Shown: positions 35,555-47,879, counted from the stretch's first letter. The stretch is DNA of 64,000 nucleotides from Rhinopithecus roxellana (GCF_007565055.1 NC_044557.1:141736493-141800492); one strand, 5' to 3'. Notes: generated from the sequence alone by a model not told the origin. A program made the numbers and translations.

Positions 35555-37218
35555 CTAAGATATAAAAGAAACATGTAAAATATACATGTTTTATTTGACA
35601 TATCACACAAAAACCATGTTGATAAGAATTACTTTCAAAAACACTCAATCTCTAAATTCCAGGTTCCAGGTGGGAAATATTAGTGAGATTCAACCAACTT
35701 TTGTCAAGTGCATTTTAAATATAAGATGATATTCCACATAACATCCAAAGGTTTCAGAATGATATGAAGTCATCACCACAAATTAAATAGCATCAGTTTT
35801 AATACAAAAAGCCAGTGTTTTTTCAGTCAAGAACAGCTGAAGTTCAAGTTTTAACAGGACTGAATTCACACATTGACTGTGCACATATGCTATTCTGCTG
35901 CCAGAAGAGCAGAGGCCAGACTTCATGAAAGACAGTCACTCCTGTGTGCTTTCCGAAACTACCCGTTTCTATTCAGCTATGAAGAAAAACAGAAATATGA
36001 CTGTATCAGTTTTCCTCCAATCTGATACACTATAAAATCAGGAGTGGTAATAGGTACAGAGCTGTAAGTCACTAAAATCTATGCACACTTCTACTTAACA
36101 TGAAATAGTTGTTTCTAGCACATTATCCATCTGCAGATTAGTTACAACAGCTACCATGTTCTATCTGAAATTTTACAGAGATGATAATTTCTTAAAATAT
36201 GTGGCTGTTTTCAATGGAAAGCACTGATTCCCACTCAAGTAAAACCGTTGCAACACAAGAACCTATCAATTCCATAGTTAGGCATTTTAAAATTCTGAGT
36301 CTCCTGTTCTACAAAGCTGTCTATGAAATCTCATTCTCTGAAAGTCATTTTAGTATCAAAGTTCCATGGCGTTAACTTCGTTACTGCTGTGTGGATCATG
36401 GGGCTTTATCATCATCAACAAAAAACCACAGTTTTCCATCCTGATGTCAACCCAGCAAGAGGTCATTTGGTGCCTCTGAAATTTGATTAAATCCCTAGAC
36501 AAATGACAACCTGCTGCACACTGAAGAATTCAACCCACTCCTAAAATTCATGCCTATTTTCTCTTCAATTCCGTACAAAGAAAAGGTATTGATGTACATT
36601 TACCAGCCACAAGTTAACATATGATCCTTTAAACGCACACAGAGACACATGTTAATGAGGACACTGTGACAGAGCAACACCTTTTAGAAAGTTACTAATA
36701 GATGTTAACAATCCAAAGAGTTTCAGGCAGGTTAACCCAGTAAGTCCTCCTTCTGGGACATTCAGAAGTAACCAGAACCTGAAACAATGAACTATGACTC
36801 ATATTTGAAGAGTTTCATCTAAGTATTAATACACCCCAGTAAAAGTCAGAAGTTGTCCAGTATAAACTAAACTGGACAACCATAGAATTTGGCAACAGTG
36901 AACGTTGCACAGCCATTTAAAGTGAAGAAGCTCTCATGATACACTAACTTAATAAAAAGCAAGATACAGAAGAGTGTATTCATTATTACCCCAGTTTTGC
37001 TGTAATAAAAACAAAACAACATATACTCCGAGGAAAAAAGTCAGAAGGAAATGTGACAGCAGTTGGTGGTTGACAGAATTAAGGAAGACTCCTTGTTTCT
37101 TTCTGTGTTTTCCAAATTCTCTAACATAAATGTGGGTCTCATTTTATAGGTCAGGTTTCTCATTCACAATTATCCTCTCAGGCTTCGGTTTAGCTTCAGT
37201 TCACTAAGCACATAGAAG
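35555..37218. other. MTUS1 intron, mostly single-copy
   Basis: 36840-37145 resembles an old L1 3' end on the plus strand ('cagccatttaaagtgaagaagctctcatgatacac'). Otherwise nothing recognised. Confidence 0.45.
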
Positions 37219-37524
37219 GCTTTTTTTTTTTTTTTTTTTTTTTTGAGACGGAGTCTCGCTCTGTCACCCAGGCTGGAGCACAGTGGCACGATTTCGGCTC
37301 ACTGCAACTTCTGCCTCCTGGGTTCAAGCAATTCTCGTGCCTCGGCCTCCCAAGTAGCTGGGACTACAGGTACATACCACCATGCCCAGCTAATTTTGTA
37401 TTTTTAGTAGAGATGGCGTTTTGCCATGTTGGCTAGGCTGGTCTCAAACTCCTGACCTCAAGCAGTCCACCCATCTTGGCCTCCCAAAGTGCCGGGATTA
37501 CAGGCGTGAGTCACTGCATGTGGC
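37219..37524 (-). mobile_element. Alu element
   Basis: Reversed complete Alu; 'agaaggct' with near matches on both sides is the target duplication. Confidence 0.92.
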
Positions 37525-38088
37525 ACAAAGAAGGCTCCTGATGTGCTTTGGGTCCACTGAGACAAAGTTGCATGAAAACATTGCACATTAAGTATATACC
37601 ACATATTTTGTAAACCTGAAAATTACTTTTAATAGTCACAGCAAATACAGAGTGAGTGATATGAGAAGGAAGAGAGATAAAGAACATTTAGAGGAAGAAC
37701 AATGTGTTGGACCAAAGACATGAAGACACAAGCACAGTAATAAACACAAAACCTCTACCCTGATGAAAAGTCATCATGCATTTCTACTCCCTTCTATCTC
37801 ACTCTTCTACAGCATTAGTTTAGAATAATTTAACTACAAGTTTTGTTATTTTGACCTTATACCGTTGTTCTGCCTGCTGATTTACATGTAATGATTTTTA
37901 ACTATAGAACCTACCAACTCTCAGAACAACGATTTCCTCAGTGTGAAAATGTATTATGTCTCCTTTCTCAACACATTTTTAATCATTGTTAAATATACCA
38001 TAAACCTAACTGTCAAAATTTAACTTTCTACAAGCCAAGGACTTTAAGCGTCTTGCCCTCCCTCTTCTAACCACAAAGAGAACCATAC
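37525..38088. other. MTUS1 intron, single-copy
   Basis: No recognised element. Confidence 0.5.
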
Positions 38089-38223
38089 CTTTTGGAGGAG
38101 TTTTCAGCAAGTGAACATGAGCCCTGGATACCAAAGGCTTCAAATAAAAGGATCCTGAGGAACCATTTTGAAATGCTGGTTTTGGAGGTTTCTCCTCATA
38201 TTTGATGACAGCGGCATTACCAG
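38089..38223 (-). CDS. MTUS1: MTUS1 internal exon, 135 nt
   Basis: The minus strand reads acceptor GTTACAG|CTGGTAATGCC and donor CCAAAAG|GTATGG. The exon encodes GNAAVIKYEEKPPKPAF, then QNGSSGSFYLKPLVSR, then AHVHLLKTPPK; this is MTUS1 sequence upstream of the part shared by all isoforms. It begins with two bases and ends with one base of a split codon (2 + 44 x 3 + 1). The segment is basic and Pro/Lys-rich with no predicted fold. It belongs to the ATIP3-type proteins and could also be included after the first exon at 44295-44484. The frame is intact, with no stop or indel. Confidence 0.93.
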
Positions 38224-38284
38224 CTGTAACAAAACAGAAAAGTACACTTTATCCTACAAATACAGTTTCAAACTTCCACATTTA

Positions 38285-38415
38285 TTCCTTTGTTCTTGAA
38301 TCAACAAATGCTCAATAAGCACCTACGACATGCCAGTCATTACTGAACACTGGGAATAGAGCATGGATAACAGGTAGCTTGTGTCCTCAGGGATGTGAAA
38401 TAAAGGCTGTAATCA
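38285..38415 (-). repeat. L2 3' end relic
   Basis: 'gaatcaacaaatgctcaataagcacctacgacatgccagtcatt' is a reversed L2 tail. Confidence 0.65.
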
Positions 38416-38863
38416 GAGTGACCACACATCCTGTTAGCTGGGCACAGTCCAAATTTATGCATCTTGTTTAGTTCAGCTTTCATTCCAGACAAAAGTTGGA
38501 GAAGAATACAGCCATTCATGCCATGTAACAAGAATGCCCCAGGTGCAGCTAGAAAGAGCACCCATCTCCACAGGGACAAGAAAGAATTCATGCAGCCAGC
38601 TAGTTAATGACACAAGAACAGTAACATACAGACTCCTCGGTAGCTATAAGGATGAGATCTGGTTCAAATCCTCGCTGCTACAGCAAGGAGTTAAAACATC
38701 AACTTCTGCCCTGAACAAAGGAAGTTTGTTCCAAAGCAAACTTTATGTTTTACTCCAAAGCAAAAGCATAAAAGGGAATCTCACCTAAATAACAAAAACC
38801 ATCTTCTGTATTATGTATAAAAATTTCCCCTCCACCAACCCAGACTGGATTTTTTATTGTTTC

Positions 38864-39155
38864 TCTTTTTTTTTGAAATGGAGTCTCACTCTGCTGTCCA
38901 GGCTGGAGTGCAGTGGCATGATGTCGGCTCACTGCAAGCTCCACCTCCCGGGTTCACGCCGTTCTCCTGCCTCAGCCTCCCGAGTAGCTGAGACTACAGG
39001 TGCCCGCCTCCACACCCGGCTTATTTTTTCTATTTTTAGTAGAGATGGGGTTTCACTGTGTTAGCCAGGATGGTCTCAATCTCCTGACCTCGTGATCCAC
39101 CCGCCTCAGCCTCCCAAAGTGCCGGGATTACAGGCGTGAGCCACCATGCCCAGCC
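38864..39155 (-). mobile_element. Alu element
   Basis: Reversed complete Alu with only a short T run; 'tgtttct' on both sides is a likely target duplication. Confidence 0.9.
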
Positions 39156-41140
39156 TGTTTCTTAATAATCATCAATATCCAATTCTAGGCACCCAATTCT
39201 TTCTACTATTCAACACTTATAAATTTATTTATTACCAACTTTGATCCCTTTTCTCACTTCACTCATTTAGCAAAGGGTTAAGATAGCTACCTTGTTTACA
39301 AACACATTCTAAATGTGAAGACAACTAGAAATTTTTCACTCGGCTGAACTATTCCAACTGCTACAACAGTGCTTATACTCATCACATTCAAACTTTGTAC
39401 AGGCATGCTATTATTTTCCCCTAATCCACACTCGGTCCCTGTACAATGAGCCATCTGTTCATTGTTCTTGTGCCCAAATAACATTCCTAGTATTAGGTCA
39501 AATCGACACAGAGCTTTCCCTCCTGCTGAGAAAATTCTGTCAATTTCCTGTTTTTTTTTTTTCCAATTCTCACCTCCTCGAGAACCTAGAGATTTGGCTT
39601 TTCCAAAGTTGACAGGAAGCTAATAGGAGTGACAGTATTAAAGATACTGCTATTATAACATTCAACAGAACTCTTTTTAGATGTTCATATAAAATGGATA
39701 TTGGGTTTCAATGAGCATTTTAGCTTTTGTGAATCAAATCCAACAAAGAAAATGAGAGACTTAACCATGGAATTATAACCATCTGGATTTTAGTCTTACT
39801 TCTCTTGAAGCTATATTTGATTACATTCAGCAACAAATAAGTCACTTATTCATATTTTAAAAAATTAAACTGAGTTCAATTTACAAACCTAATACAAAAT
39901 TGTGTGATTCTAAATTCATGCTTTTCCTTTCTAAACTTTAGACACAAAGGCCCATGGTTCACAAAGAGATCAGTAAAAAGATTTTCACTAAAGTAAAGGA
40001 CACGTTCCTCGTGAGGAACGATACTCCTGTCCCTTGGCTGCCACACGCAGAATAGGAGATGGTATGCCAGAAATCAGCTGTCTCACTGCCACTTTTCAGA
40101 CTCAATACAACACTAGATCCTTCTGGCACCACATCCATCCTCAACTTCGTAACACACAACATGAAGTCAGAATCCATACTGCAAGGATACAATGTCTGCA
40201 TGTGACTCAGGTACAAACACACATGCATTTATGTTTTACACATATTTACATGAAAGCTATATATATAAGATATATATTCATATACTCTATGATCAACAAT
40301 CGTACATGCTTTCTGCCTAATGGCAGGCACAAACTGTACTGAGCTGAACATAATTTTATGACTGACACTTAATATCTTTCTTTCAATCTCTACTCACTGT
40401 ACTCTAGGCTGGCCCACTGCTTTCTAGTAAACCCCAACTTGAAGGATGTATATCACCATGAGGAATAATGCTCTTCAGATATTTCCCCTGCCCTCTATTT
40501 CTGATCCTAACATGGCAACTGACTGGGTATCCTGATGCTATCTAAATTTTCCCTCAGCCAGAGTTGTTACATCCAAACAATAAAGTCCTCAGCGGCAACA
40601 GTTCCAATATAAGAGATGCATAATAGTTTTGAACAACGGAACAGGATGTAAAATACCCAAGTTCTGGTGCTGACTTGGCCACTGCCTAGCTGTGCTGAAT
40701 CACCTATCTATGAATAAGAAGGGTCTGAATATCAGGTATGGGAATAGACAGCACATTCGCCTTCACAGGGGCCCTACTAACTGACTGTGGTATTCAGTCC
40801 CACTGAGGCTGGAAGCATCCTCAAAATCATCCTAAAGACAGTGTTCTAGAGGGCCATGGACACTAAACACTGCTGGCTTGAAGAGATGATACGTAAAATT
40901 TTCCATGTGGCCACCTACTTCTCAACCTGATCTAGTATGTAGTTTAAAACTGCCCCTTTGTCATCTTTGGTCCCAACTGTCTCAATTATGCCAGAATAAT
41001 AGATTCTCTGGAATCCTCATCTTCATTTCCCCCATGGCCAAAGTGTGGTTCAAGTGAAATAAAGGAGCTGGTGAGTCTAAAAGAAAAAATTAAGGGATAT
41101 TCTCAGAAAAGCCCAAGCAGAAGAAATGATTTTCCTATGA
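39156..41140. other. MTUS1 intron, mostly single-copy
   Basis: A weak MIR-like stretch lies at 40640-40740. No coding exon or RNA gene recognised. Confidence 0.4.
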
Positions 41141-41154
41141 GAAAAGGGCTTCTC

Positions 41155-41461
41155 GGCCAGGCACGGTTGCTCACACCTGTAATCCCAGCACTTTGGGAGG
41201 CCGAGGTGGGTGGATCACAAGGTCAGGAGATCGAGACTATCCCGGTTAACACGGTGAAACCCAGTCTCTACTAAAAATACAAAAAAATTAGCCAGGCGTG
41301 GTGGCGGGCGCCTATAGTCCCAGCTACTCAGGAGGCTGAGGCAGGAGAATGGCATAAACCCGGGAGGCGGAGCTTGCAGTGAGCTGAGATCCTGCCACTG
41401 TACTCCAGCCTGGGCGACAGAGCGAGACTCCGTCTCAAAAAAAAAAAAAGAAAAAAAAAAA
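41155..41461 (+). mobile_element. AluY-type element, first of a same-site tandem pair
   Basis: Complete Alu ('ggcataaacccggg', 'gagatcctgccactg') with A tail; flanked by gaaaagggcttctc at 41141-41154 and 41462-41475. Confidence 0.93.
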
Positions 41462-41475
41462 GAAAAGGGCTTCTC

Positions 41476-41775
41476 AGGCTTGGCACAGTGGCTCACAACT
41501 GTAATCCTAGCACTTTAGGAGGCCAAAGTAGGTAGCTCACTTGAGGCCAGGAGTTTGACAGACCAGCCTGGCCAATATGGCGAAACCCTGTCTCTACTGA
41601 AGACACAAATATTAGCTGGACATGGTGGCAGGCGCCTGTAATCTCAGCTAGTCAGGAGGCTGAGGTGGGAGAACTGCTTGAACCCAGGAGGCAGAGGTTG
41701 CAGTGAGCCAAGATTGCGCCACTACACTCCAGCCTGGGTGATAGAGTGACACTCCGTCTCAAAAAAAAAAAAAAA
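41476..41775 (+). mobile_element. Older Alu, second of the same-site tandem pair
   Basis: Diverged Alu in the same direction; followed by gaaaacggcttctc at 41776-41789, a third copy of the target sequence. Confidence 0.93.
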
Positions 41776-41789
41776 GAAAACGGCTTCTC

Positions 41790-42654
41790 ATTGTTCCAGA
41801 CTTTTATCTGCAAACTACCATTCATACTACATTCTAACATCTAGTGAAAATTCGCTTTTATTACATTATGTATATACACACAGAGCCAACATTCTGTTCA
41901 TTTCTTGAATTTTATGTGAATCAGTTTAACACTCCCCACTGTGCCAGATCATCTGCCCACCTGGCTTAAAATCCAAGTACTACTGAAATCTAAGCTCTTG
42001 AATTTCAAAAGCAAAATCACTCAACTATATCATAACAAGAACTTCTCACATATACCCTAGAGAAACATGAACAGAGAAAGAATGACAACAAAGTTAACAG
42101 TGGTTTGGATAGTATTTCCTTCTTAAATAGTCCATTCAGAAGTGTACAAGTACTAACATGTTTTGTGATGTAGAGCCTAATGAATCTACTGCCTGCTCCT
42201 CATCTTAGCCTCACCTATGACAGACATCACTAGTTGAACACAAAACTTTCCCTCTGAACCTGGAGGCACCCTGAGAAACCATGGACACTATCCTACAGGC
42301 GAATTCTTATCCACTAACCGGAGTTGGCCACTAACCAGTGTTGGCAGGTGAGACAATATTCACTTGCCATTCCTGTTGTGAGAGAAGAAAAAAAAAAACA
42401 ACTAAGGGTAAATAAGCCCCACCCTATTCTTTATCAGCTTAATCACTTGAACAACTCAAAACACCATCCTGCCAAACAATGAGGCCCTGTTTTATTGCAG
42501 TGAAAAGGGTCAGAGACATTTGTTGCTGCAAGGACTTTGAAGATGACCCAGTCCTCCCTTGTCATTGATCAGAGGAGAGCATGGAGGCCGGGGGCTAAGA
42601 GAAGAGAAAGATCGTCCAACTTAATATGAGTTAGTAGAAAAACTAAGGTGGGAC
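41790..42654. other. MTUS1 intron, single-copy
   Basis: No recognised element. Confidence 0.45.
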
Positions 42655-42951
42655 TGGGTGCGGTGGGTGGCACATGCCTGTAATCCCAGCACTTTGGGAG
42701 GCAGATGCAGGCATATCACTTGTAGTTAGTAGTTCGAGACCATCCTGGCCAACATGGTGAAACCCCATCTCTACTAAAAATACAAAAATTAGCCGGGCAT
42801 GGTAGTGCATGCCTATAATCCTAGCTAATTGGGAGGTTCAGGCAGGAGAACTGCTTGAACCTGGGAGGCAGAGGTTGCAGTGAGCTGAGATCAAGCCGCT
42901 GCACTCCAGCCTGGGCGACAAGAGCGAAACTCCATGTAAAACAAACAAACA
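42655..42951 (+). mobile_element. Alu element
   Basis: Complete Alu with (AAAC)n tail; 'aaactaaggtggg' on both sides is the target duplication. Confidence 0.93.
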
Positions 42952-44294
42952 AACTAAGGTGGGCCCAAGGTTAGTGCCCTTTTCTACATGTCACACCCCT
43001 CTCAGCCAGGGCTGGCAGTGAAGGTGAAGGGAAACTACACTCCATTTCTTTTATTCAGTCTCCTTCTGTTCCTTGCATCTCCAGGAGAATGCAAATAGCT
43101 TTGGTCTGCACCTCTTAACATTTCCCCTACCATCTGGCTCTCAAATATAAACATGGTTTTGTGGCCAAAGTGGAAGAGGAAGTAATGTCTCTGAAACTTA
43201 TTTTCCTGCTAACATGGCAAAATTATACACTCTCCCAAGAGCCCCTTCTAAATTGCACAACAGTCCCCAAACCTTCAACGCTGTTCATGACAAACAATAT
43301 ATCATTTATTTTTATCCAGTTACTTTAACGATCTCAAAAACTGGATGTTAGGTATCTGAATGCGAAAGAGCTTATAATCTTTAACTTCTATAAATGAGTA
43401 CATTTGGTATAAAAACCATTGTGAAATGTTTTTACGCTAATATCCAAAAGGATCAAGATCATAACTTTGAAATTTTCTACACTTAAAAGAACACACACAA
43501 AGAACCTGCTAAAATTCCCAAATAAGAAAAATTTACTGTCTTACGTATTTTGATTCGGTCATTTAAAAAGCTTAGTAACGTTATTTCTATAGGATCCCAA
43601 AGTTCTGAGGACCCAATGCTAATTTTACAACAGCACTATGTTGTATCAGAAGTTCTTAAATGATGCCACTAACGATATCACATCACAAAGAAACAAGCAG
43701 ACAAAGCAAGAAACCACTATTCGTTAAAGGGATTCAAATACTTAAGCCAGTATAAATCAGAACACCGATCAAAAGAGAAAGTTAATTCTTAACATGACCA
43801 TCCATTATCAGAAGCAGGAAATTTTCAGCGCAAAATGATTTTTTCATGTTTTGAGGTAGTCTTTAAATGTATACATGTTTAATACTTTCAATTACAACTT
43901 AGGAAAACAATCAAAGATGTGACGTTTCCATTTTAATTTCAGGAAAGTATTTTTCTACACTTGCACAACTACCAGCTACATACACACAAACACTAGTTAT
44001 TTAATAAGAAACTAAACCATCAAAAAGTCTTTGATAATAGGATAATTTCACGTGCCAGAGCATTAACGATGCTGCTGAATTATATCAAGAGTGCCAAAAC
44101 CCATAAAAGAGACAATAAAATTGGTCCTACACAGAAGCATTCACATCTTAAATATACATACAAAATGCCCCCAAATACTACAATTACCATAAATTACAAG
44201 TTACAAAAATACAGTCAACAGATCCTAAATCAATTTATTGAATAAAAATTTAAGCATGCTTACAAAGAAAAGAAAACAGAAATCGTCGACCTAC
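42952..44294. other. MTUS1 intron, single-copy
   Basis: About 1.3 kb with no recognised repeat, next to the alternative first exon. Confidence 0.5.
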
Positions 44295-44484
44295 TTTTTT
44301 TCCCAGTAAACGTGGCTAACAAAGGAATGATACAAAGGCTGTACGATCCCACGAGCAGCAGTGTCAATAAGGTAGCATCATAGTGCCTCTCTGAACCAGG
44401 CGGTGGGGTGAGTGTAGAATTGATAAAGATTTTTGAAGAAATATCAGTTTCTGTACAACTGCGAAATCCTCCTGGTACAGTCAT
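44295..44484 (-). CDS. MTUS1: MTUS1 alternative first coding exon with a membrane-type N-terminus
   Basis: From the ATG at 44484 the minus strand reads 63 codons (MTVPGGFRSC... to ...LLATFTGKK) plus one base, then a good donor (A|GTAGGTC). Ending in phase 1 is what is needed to join either the 135-nt exon at 38223 or the 215-nt exon at 7026. Residues about 38-58 (DATLLTLLLVGSYSLCIIPL region) are hydrophobic and long enough for one membrane span; they are followed by the basic GKK, and an Asn-Ser-Thr sequon lies at residue 22. That suggests the N-terminus faces the lumen or outside and the shared coiled coil faces the cytosol. It probably matches one of the minor ATIP isoforms with a predicted membrane segment, but I cannot fix which one. 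The 5' leader and promoter should lie at about 44485-45000. Open frame, donor and phase are seen; use as an exon is inferred. Confidence 0.72.
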
Positions 44485-46238
44485 TTAAAAGGATCAAAGC
44501 AAGCTTAAGCAGGAAAAACTGCAGCCATGTTCACTCTCATATCCCTCATGCTTGCTCTTAGTGAATTCGAATGGAGGAAAAAAAAAATGTGTAAGCTCCA
44601 AGGCACTACACAAAACAGATTAAACCAGCTAGCAAATCAAACTAAGAAAGAGACTCATTGATCTGAATGCTTAATCCGCCAACAGGAACACATCGCCACT
44701 AGACAGGCTCTGTGGGTGTATGGTAAACCCCTTTGTTAAAAGACAAAAAGGAATAGACAAAAGCATTTTACAACCTCCTTAGGAGCATCAGACATGGTAC
44801 TGAAACGGTGGTCAAGTCAACATGGATGTCGACGGAAAACGCGGGGCTGTGGCACTACAGATTGTGTCTGCTTCAAGTGCCACAAATTCTGTTGCCACAA
44901 CAGTTTTTCTAGAGCATGCTGGTGATTCTATTTGGCAGTTTGTTTTTCAAATTGCTTTGCAAGACAAAGAGAGTTTAAAATAATACATGTGTGAATTACC
45001 TTTTCAAATTCAGAGTTCTCTCTTACATGCAAGCCTGATTTTGTGCCACAACTTCAAAATTCAAACAATAAAGCTGGTAATAATCCTGTTTAATTTCAAG
45101 TCACATATCCCAGTATTTCTGAAGGGCCAGGGTATGCAGCTACTTACTCTCATATGAGTCCAGCTACTGCTGCTAGGTGACCCATCGGAAATGTGCTCAT
45201 TAATTCAATGCCTTCTCTACAAAAAAATGATTTTGCAATTCCCTCACATACCTGCTGTGTGATTTTGTACCAGTGACAGTATCTCTAAGCCTCAATCCCC
45301 TCATATATAAAAAACAGGATAACAGTAGAAGTCACTTGAGAGAAAAAGATAAAAGCAAATATGGACATCCTAAAATACTGCTCCACACCCAGAGGAACCT
45401 TATGAGCATTATGACACTTTGTCCCCATCTCCTTACCCAAAAGAAGAAACCGATCCGTCAAACTGAAGAGATCAGTTTGCTGCTCCTCTCCATACCCTTG
45501 TGTCTGGTTTTATTAGTATTCTCATCATCCATGAAAATACCTTCTTTTTCTCCTCCACTATTTTTTTAGAATAAGGGCCATTTCTTTTACATCCTATGTC
45601 CCTCACTGCACCTATCATGGTGTCTGTGCACAGCAGGCACTTCAACATTAAATTTATGAATTATTTCGTGGGGGAGTATAAAAAAGGGAATGAGAAAAAT
45701 AAGAACCAAGTCCAAATACATCTTTGGAATGAAAGAGATATCTCAGTAAGTTCACTCATTTATACACAGAAAATAGAACTCAGGTTAACTGAAAACGTTA
45801 ACAAAATTCTCCTGAGTTTAAATTGTTTAGAATGAGGATTCAAGTTATACTAGTCATATTACACAAAATCTAGCATCCAAAGATACCACAAGAGATAATC
45901 TTTTGCAAAGTACATGAAACTATAGTAATCTTTTTCCTGATTCCAGTTAGAGTCCAAATCCCGAGTCGCTACTCTTAACCCTCCAAAAAACCATTACTTC
46001 AGATGACGCACTTTAGAATCCTTCATGCAAAAATACACTTTAACACACAATTATTTCAAGAGAGTTTTTCAAAGATTTTTGTTTTTTTCTGCCAAACTTT
46101 CAGAGCAACTCCAAGGAAGCAGTATGCATATTTTTCCTGAAACCCTAGAAACAAAAATTCTAATTATACGCAGAGCATTCGTTTTTCTTGCAATGACTGT
46201 TTCCACAACCCCCGAAGCGTGATATAAAGTTGACTTAC
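44485..46238. other. Single-copy DNA upstream of the membrane-type first exon
   Basis: Should contain the leader and start site of the transcript beginning near 44484. A MIR-like relic lies at 45215-45330 ('acctgctgtgtgattttgtaccagtgac...ctaagcctcaatcccctcat'). No core promoter motif is claimed. Confidence 0.45.
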
Positions 46239-46400
46239 AATTGTTGCTGTAAGTGCTCAGCTCACTGTGGGTGCTGGCTATTGAGGAGGTGCTTCCTGTC
46301 CTCCGCAGCGCGGAACTTTTCAAAGATGCTTTGGATTTAGGAAGTGGCCTAGACAAATTCACCCATGACGACTGTGCAGTTTTCAAGGATGCAGGCTTTC
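46239..46400 (-). CDS. MTUS1: MTUS1 cassette exon, 162 nt, specific to the longer ATIP3 form
   Basis: The exon encodes a Ser/Lys-rich stretch starting GKPASLKTAQSSWVN and ending THSELSTYSNN. The minus-strand acceptor is a run of about 17 T followed by AAACCCCAAG, and the donor is AACAATT|GTAAGTC. It opens with two bases and closes with one base of a split codon (2 + 53 x 3 + 1), so skipping it keeps the frame. Its 54 codons match, as I recall, the segment (residues 763-816 of human ATIP3a) that is missing in ATIP3b; counting back from the shared 396-residue C-terminal part gives the same numbers. The last base T joins CT of the next exon to make Ser (SNN-S-GNAAV). The acceptor is AAG, not CAG or TAG, which fits variable inclusion. 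Low-complexity Ser/Arg/Lys content suggests an unstructured basic microtubule-binding region. Confidence 0.9.
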
Positions 46401-47139
46401 CTTGGGGTTTAAAAAAAAAAAAAAAAAAGTTTCCACTGCTATTCATCCTGAAAGCCAGCACTTTTTAAGCCTGTAAACTCAAACTTCTGCACTAACAACA
46501 AAGTCAAAACACAAAATGAATATTCACGATCATGTAACTTCAGACGAAAGATGAAAGCTTCACGCAGACGTGTTTATTTTTGATCATTTAGAGGTAAGAG
46601 AGCAGAAATGATGAGGCAATTAGGATATGAGAAGTGTGGCAGTAACCCTGTCTCCTAAAGTAATTAACTCACACATGTTCTCTGAAGGAGAAGATCAATC
46701 AGAAGAATCGTGAGAAAGCAGCTTTTGGCAAAACTGAAATCAAAGAATAAACAAACTGATATGACCTCCCATACTGTTGACTAAAAAAAAAAAAAAAAAA
46801 GAAATTCCATTAGCACAATAGGCTATCATATAAGAAATAAGTACGTGGAAAATTTCAAAATCACCCTAACAGAAAGAAAAATGCAACTTGGTAAGAAAAA
46901 ACTTCATTTGAAAAATGCCTAATGTTCTAACACCAGGTGGTGCTATACTATTCTTTTTTTTTTTTTACTCTCACCTTTTCTTCTTTATTCTCCACGGTTT
47001 ATTTATTCTCACCTGCAGTCCTACCTTCCTTCTGAATCTCAAGGCTACTCGTGTTTTAAAGTACTTATTGAGTACTTTAAGTTTTTATCTTGGACTGACA
47101 TGCTCCTGTTTATGCTGATTATAGCTCCATTGTTTTATT
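46401..47139. other. MTUS1 intron, single-copy
   Basis: The 46411-46427 A run is the cassette exon's polypyrimidine tract seen on the other strand. Otherwise nothing recognised. Confidence 0.5.
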
Positions 47140-47264
47140 ATTATTATTTTTAATCTCACTTTGTTGCCCAAGCTGGTCTCAAACTTCTGGCCTTAAGCAG
47201 TCCTCTTGCCTCAGCCTCCCAAACTGCTGGAATTACATGTGCAATCCACCCCACCCAGCCATAT
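47140..47264 (-). mobile_element. Alu monomer (old)
   Basis: Reversed single arm, diverged ('ttgttgcccaagctggtctcaaacttctgg'). Confidence 0.75.
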
Positions 47265-47879
47265 AGCCCTATTTTTAATTTTTTTTTCCAGCTTCACACC
47301 ATTGAAATCATCTTTTCTTCCCCAGATCCCCATATATTCTAGCACTGTCTCCCATTGTGGCCAGTACCACCTGACAGAAGTTGAAAAGGACCTTTGATGA
47401 AAATGACATTGTTGCGTATCACTAAGGATCTCATAAGCGAGTCAGGTAATGCTGCCAGAAAGTCATGCCCATTGCATTGTTCCAGCGATTTCGCTCATAA
47501 AAACCTCATCCTAATGAAGAAAAAGATGCTGAAGCTCCTCAGGCCGGGCATGTGAAGTGACCGCATTAAGCTCCCATTTCGGCTCCAGCCTCACTCTTGT
47601 ATTGCTCTTCAACATCCACGTGTGCTCTGCTCCAATCAACCTAGCTTTCTCTCTGACACCAGGGCACACCGTGTGCTATTCTATTAATATTCCAACAGGC
47701 ACATCATTTCTTTTCAAAGAGCTCTTCTTCCTCCTCTTTTTGAATCCTTATTTAACCCTTTATATCACTGTCTAAACTGTACTGGACTCCTAAAATCCTG
47801 TCCTTCCATCCCTTCCAACTCCATCGTGTTAATCTCCTGAATGTGAAAATGAAGGTCGTGACCCAATCTAAAATTTGGG
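47265..47879. other. Non-coding, single-copy
   Basis: No recognised element. Confidence 0.4.

Larger units (their letters stand above)
6812..46400 (-). other. MTUS1: MTUS1 (ATIP) gene, internal part
   Basis: This is the span of recognised MTUS1 exons in the window; the gene continues past both ends. MTUS1 encodes angiotensin II AT2-receptor-interacting proteins that bind microtubules (ATIP3) or act at membranes and mitochondria (ATIP1), and it is described as a growth-suppressing gene. Exons were placed by translating the minus strand and finding consensus acceptor AG and donor GT ends that keep the known protein frame. Introns inside the window are 46238-38224, 38088-35555 and 35515-7027 (about 28.5 kb). 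Two alternative first exons sit inside introns. The very large ATIP3 N-terminal exon is absent: no reading frame here is longer than about 160 codons. The C-terminal coiled-coil exons are also absent and should lie before position 1. Confidence 0.93.
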
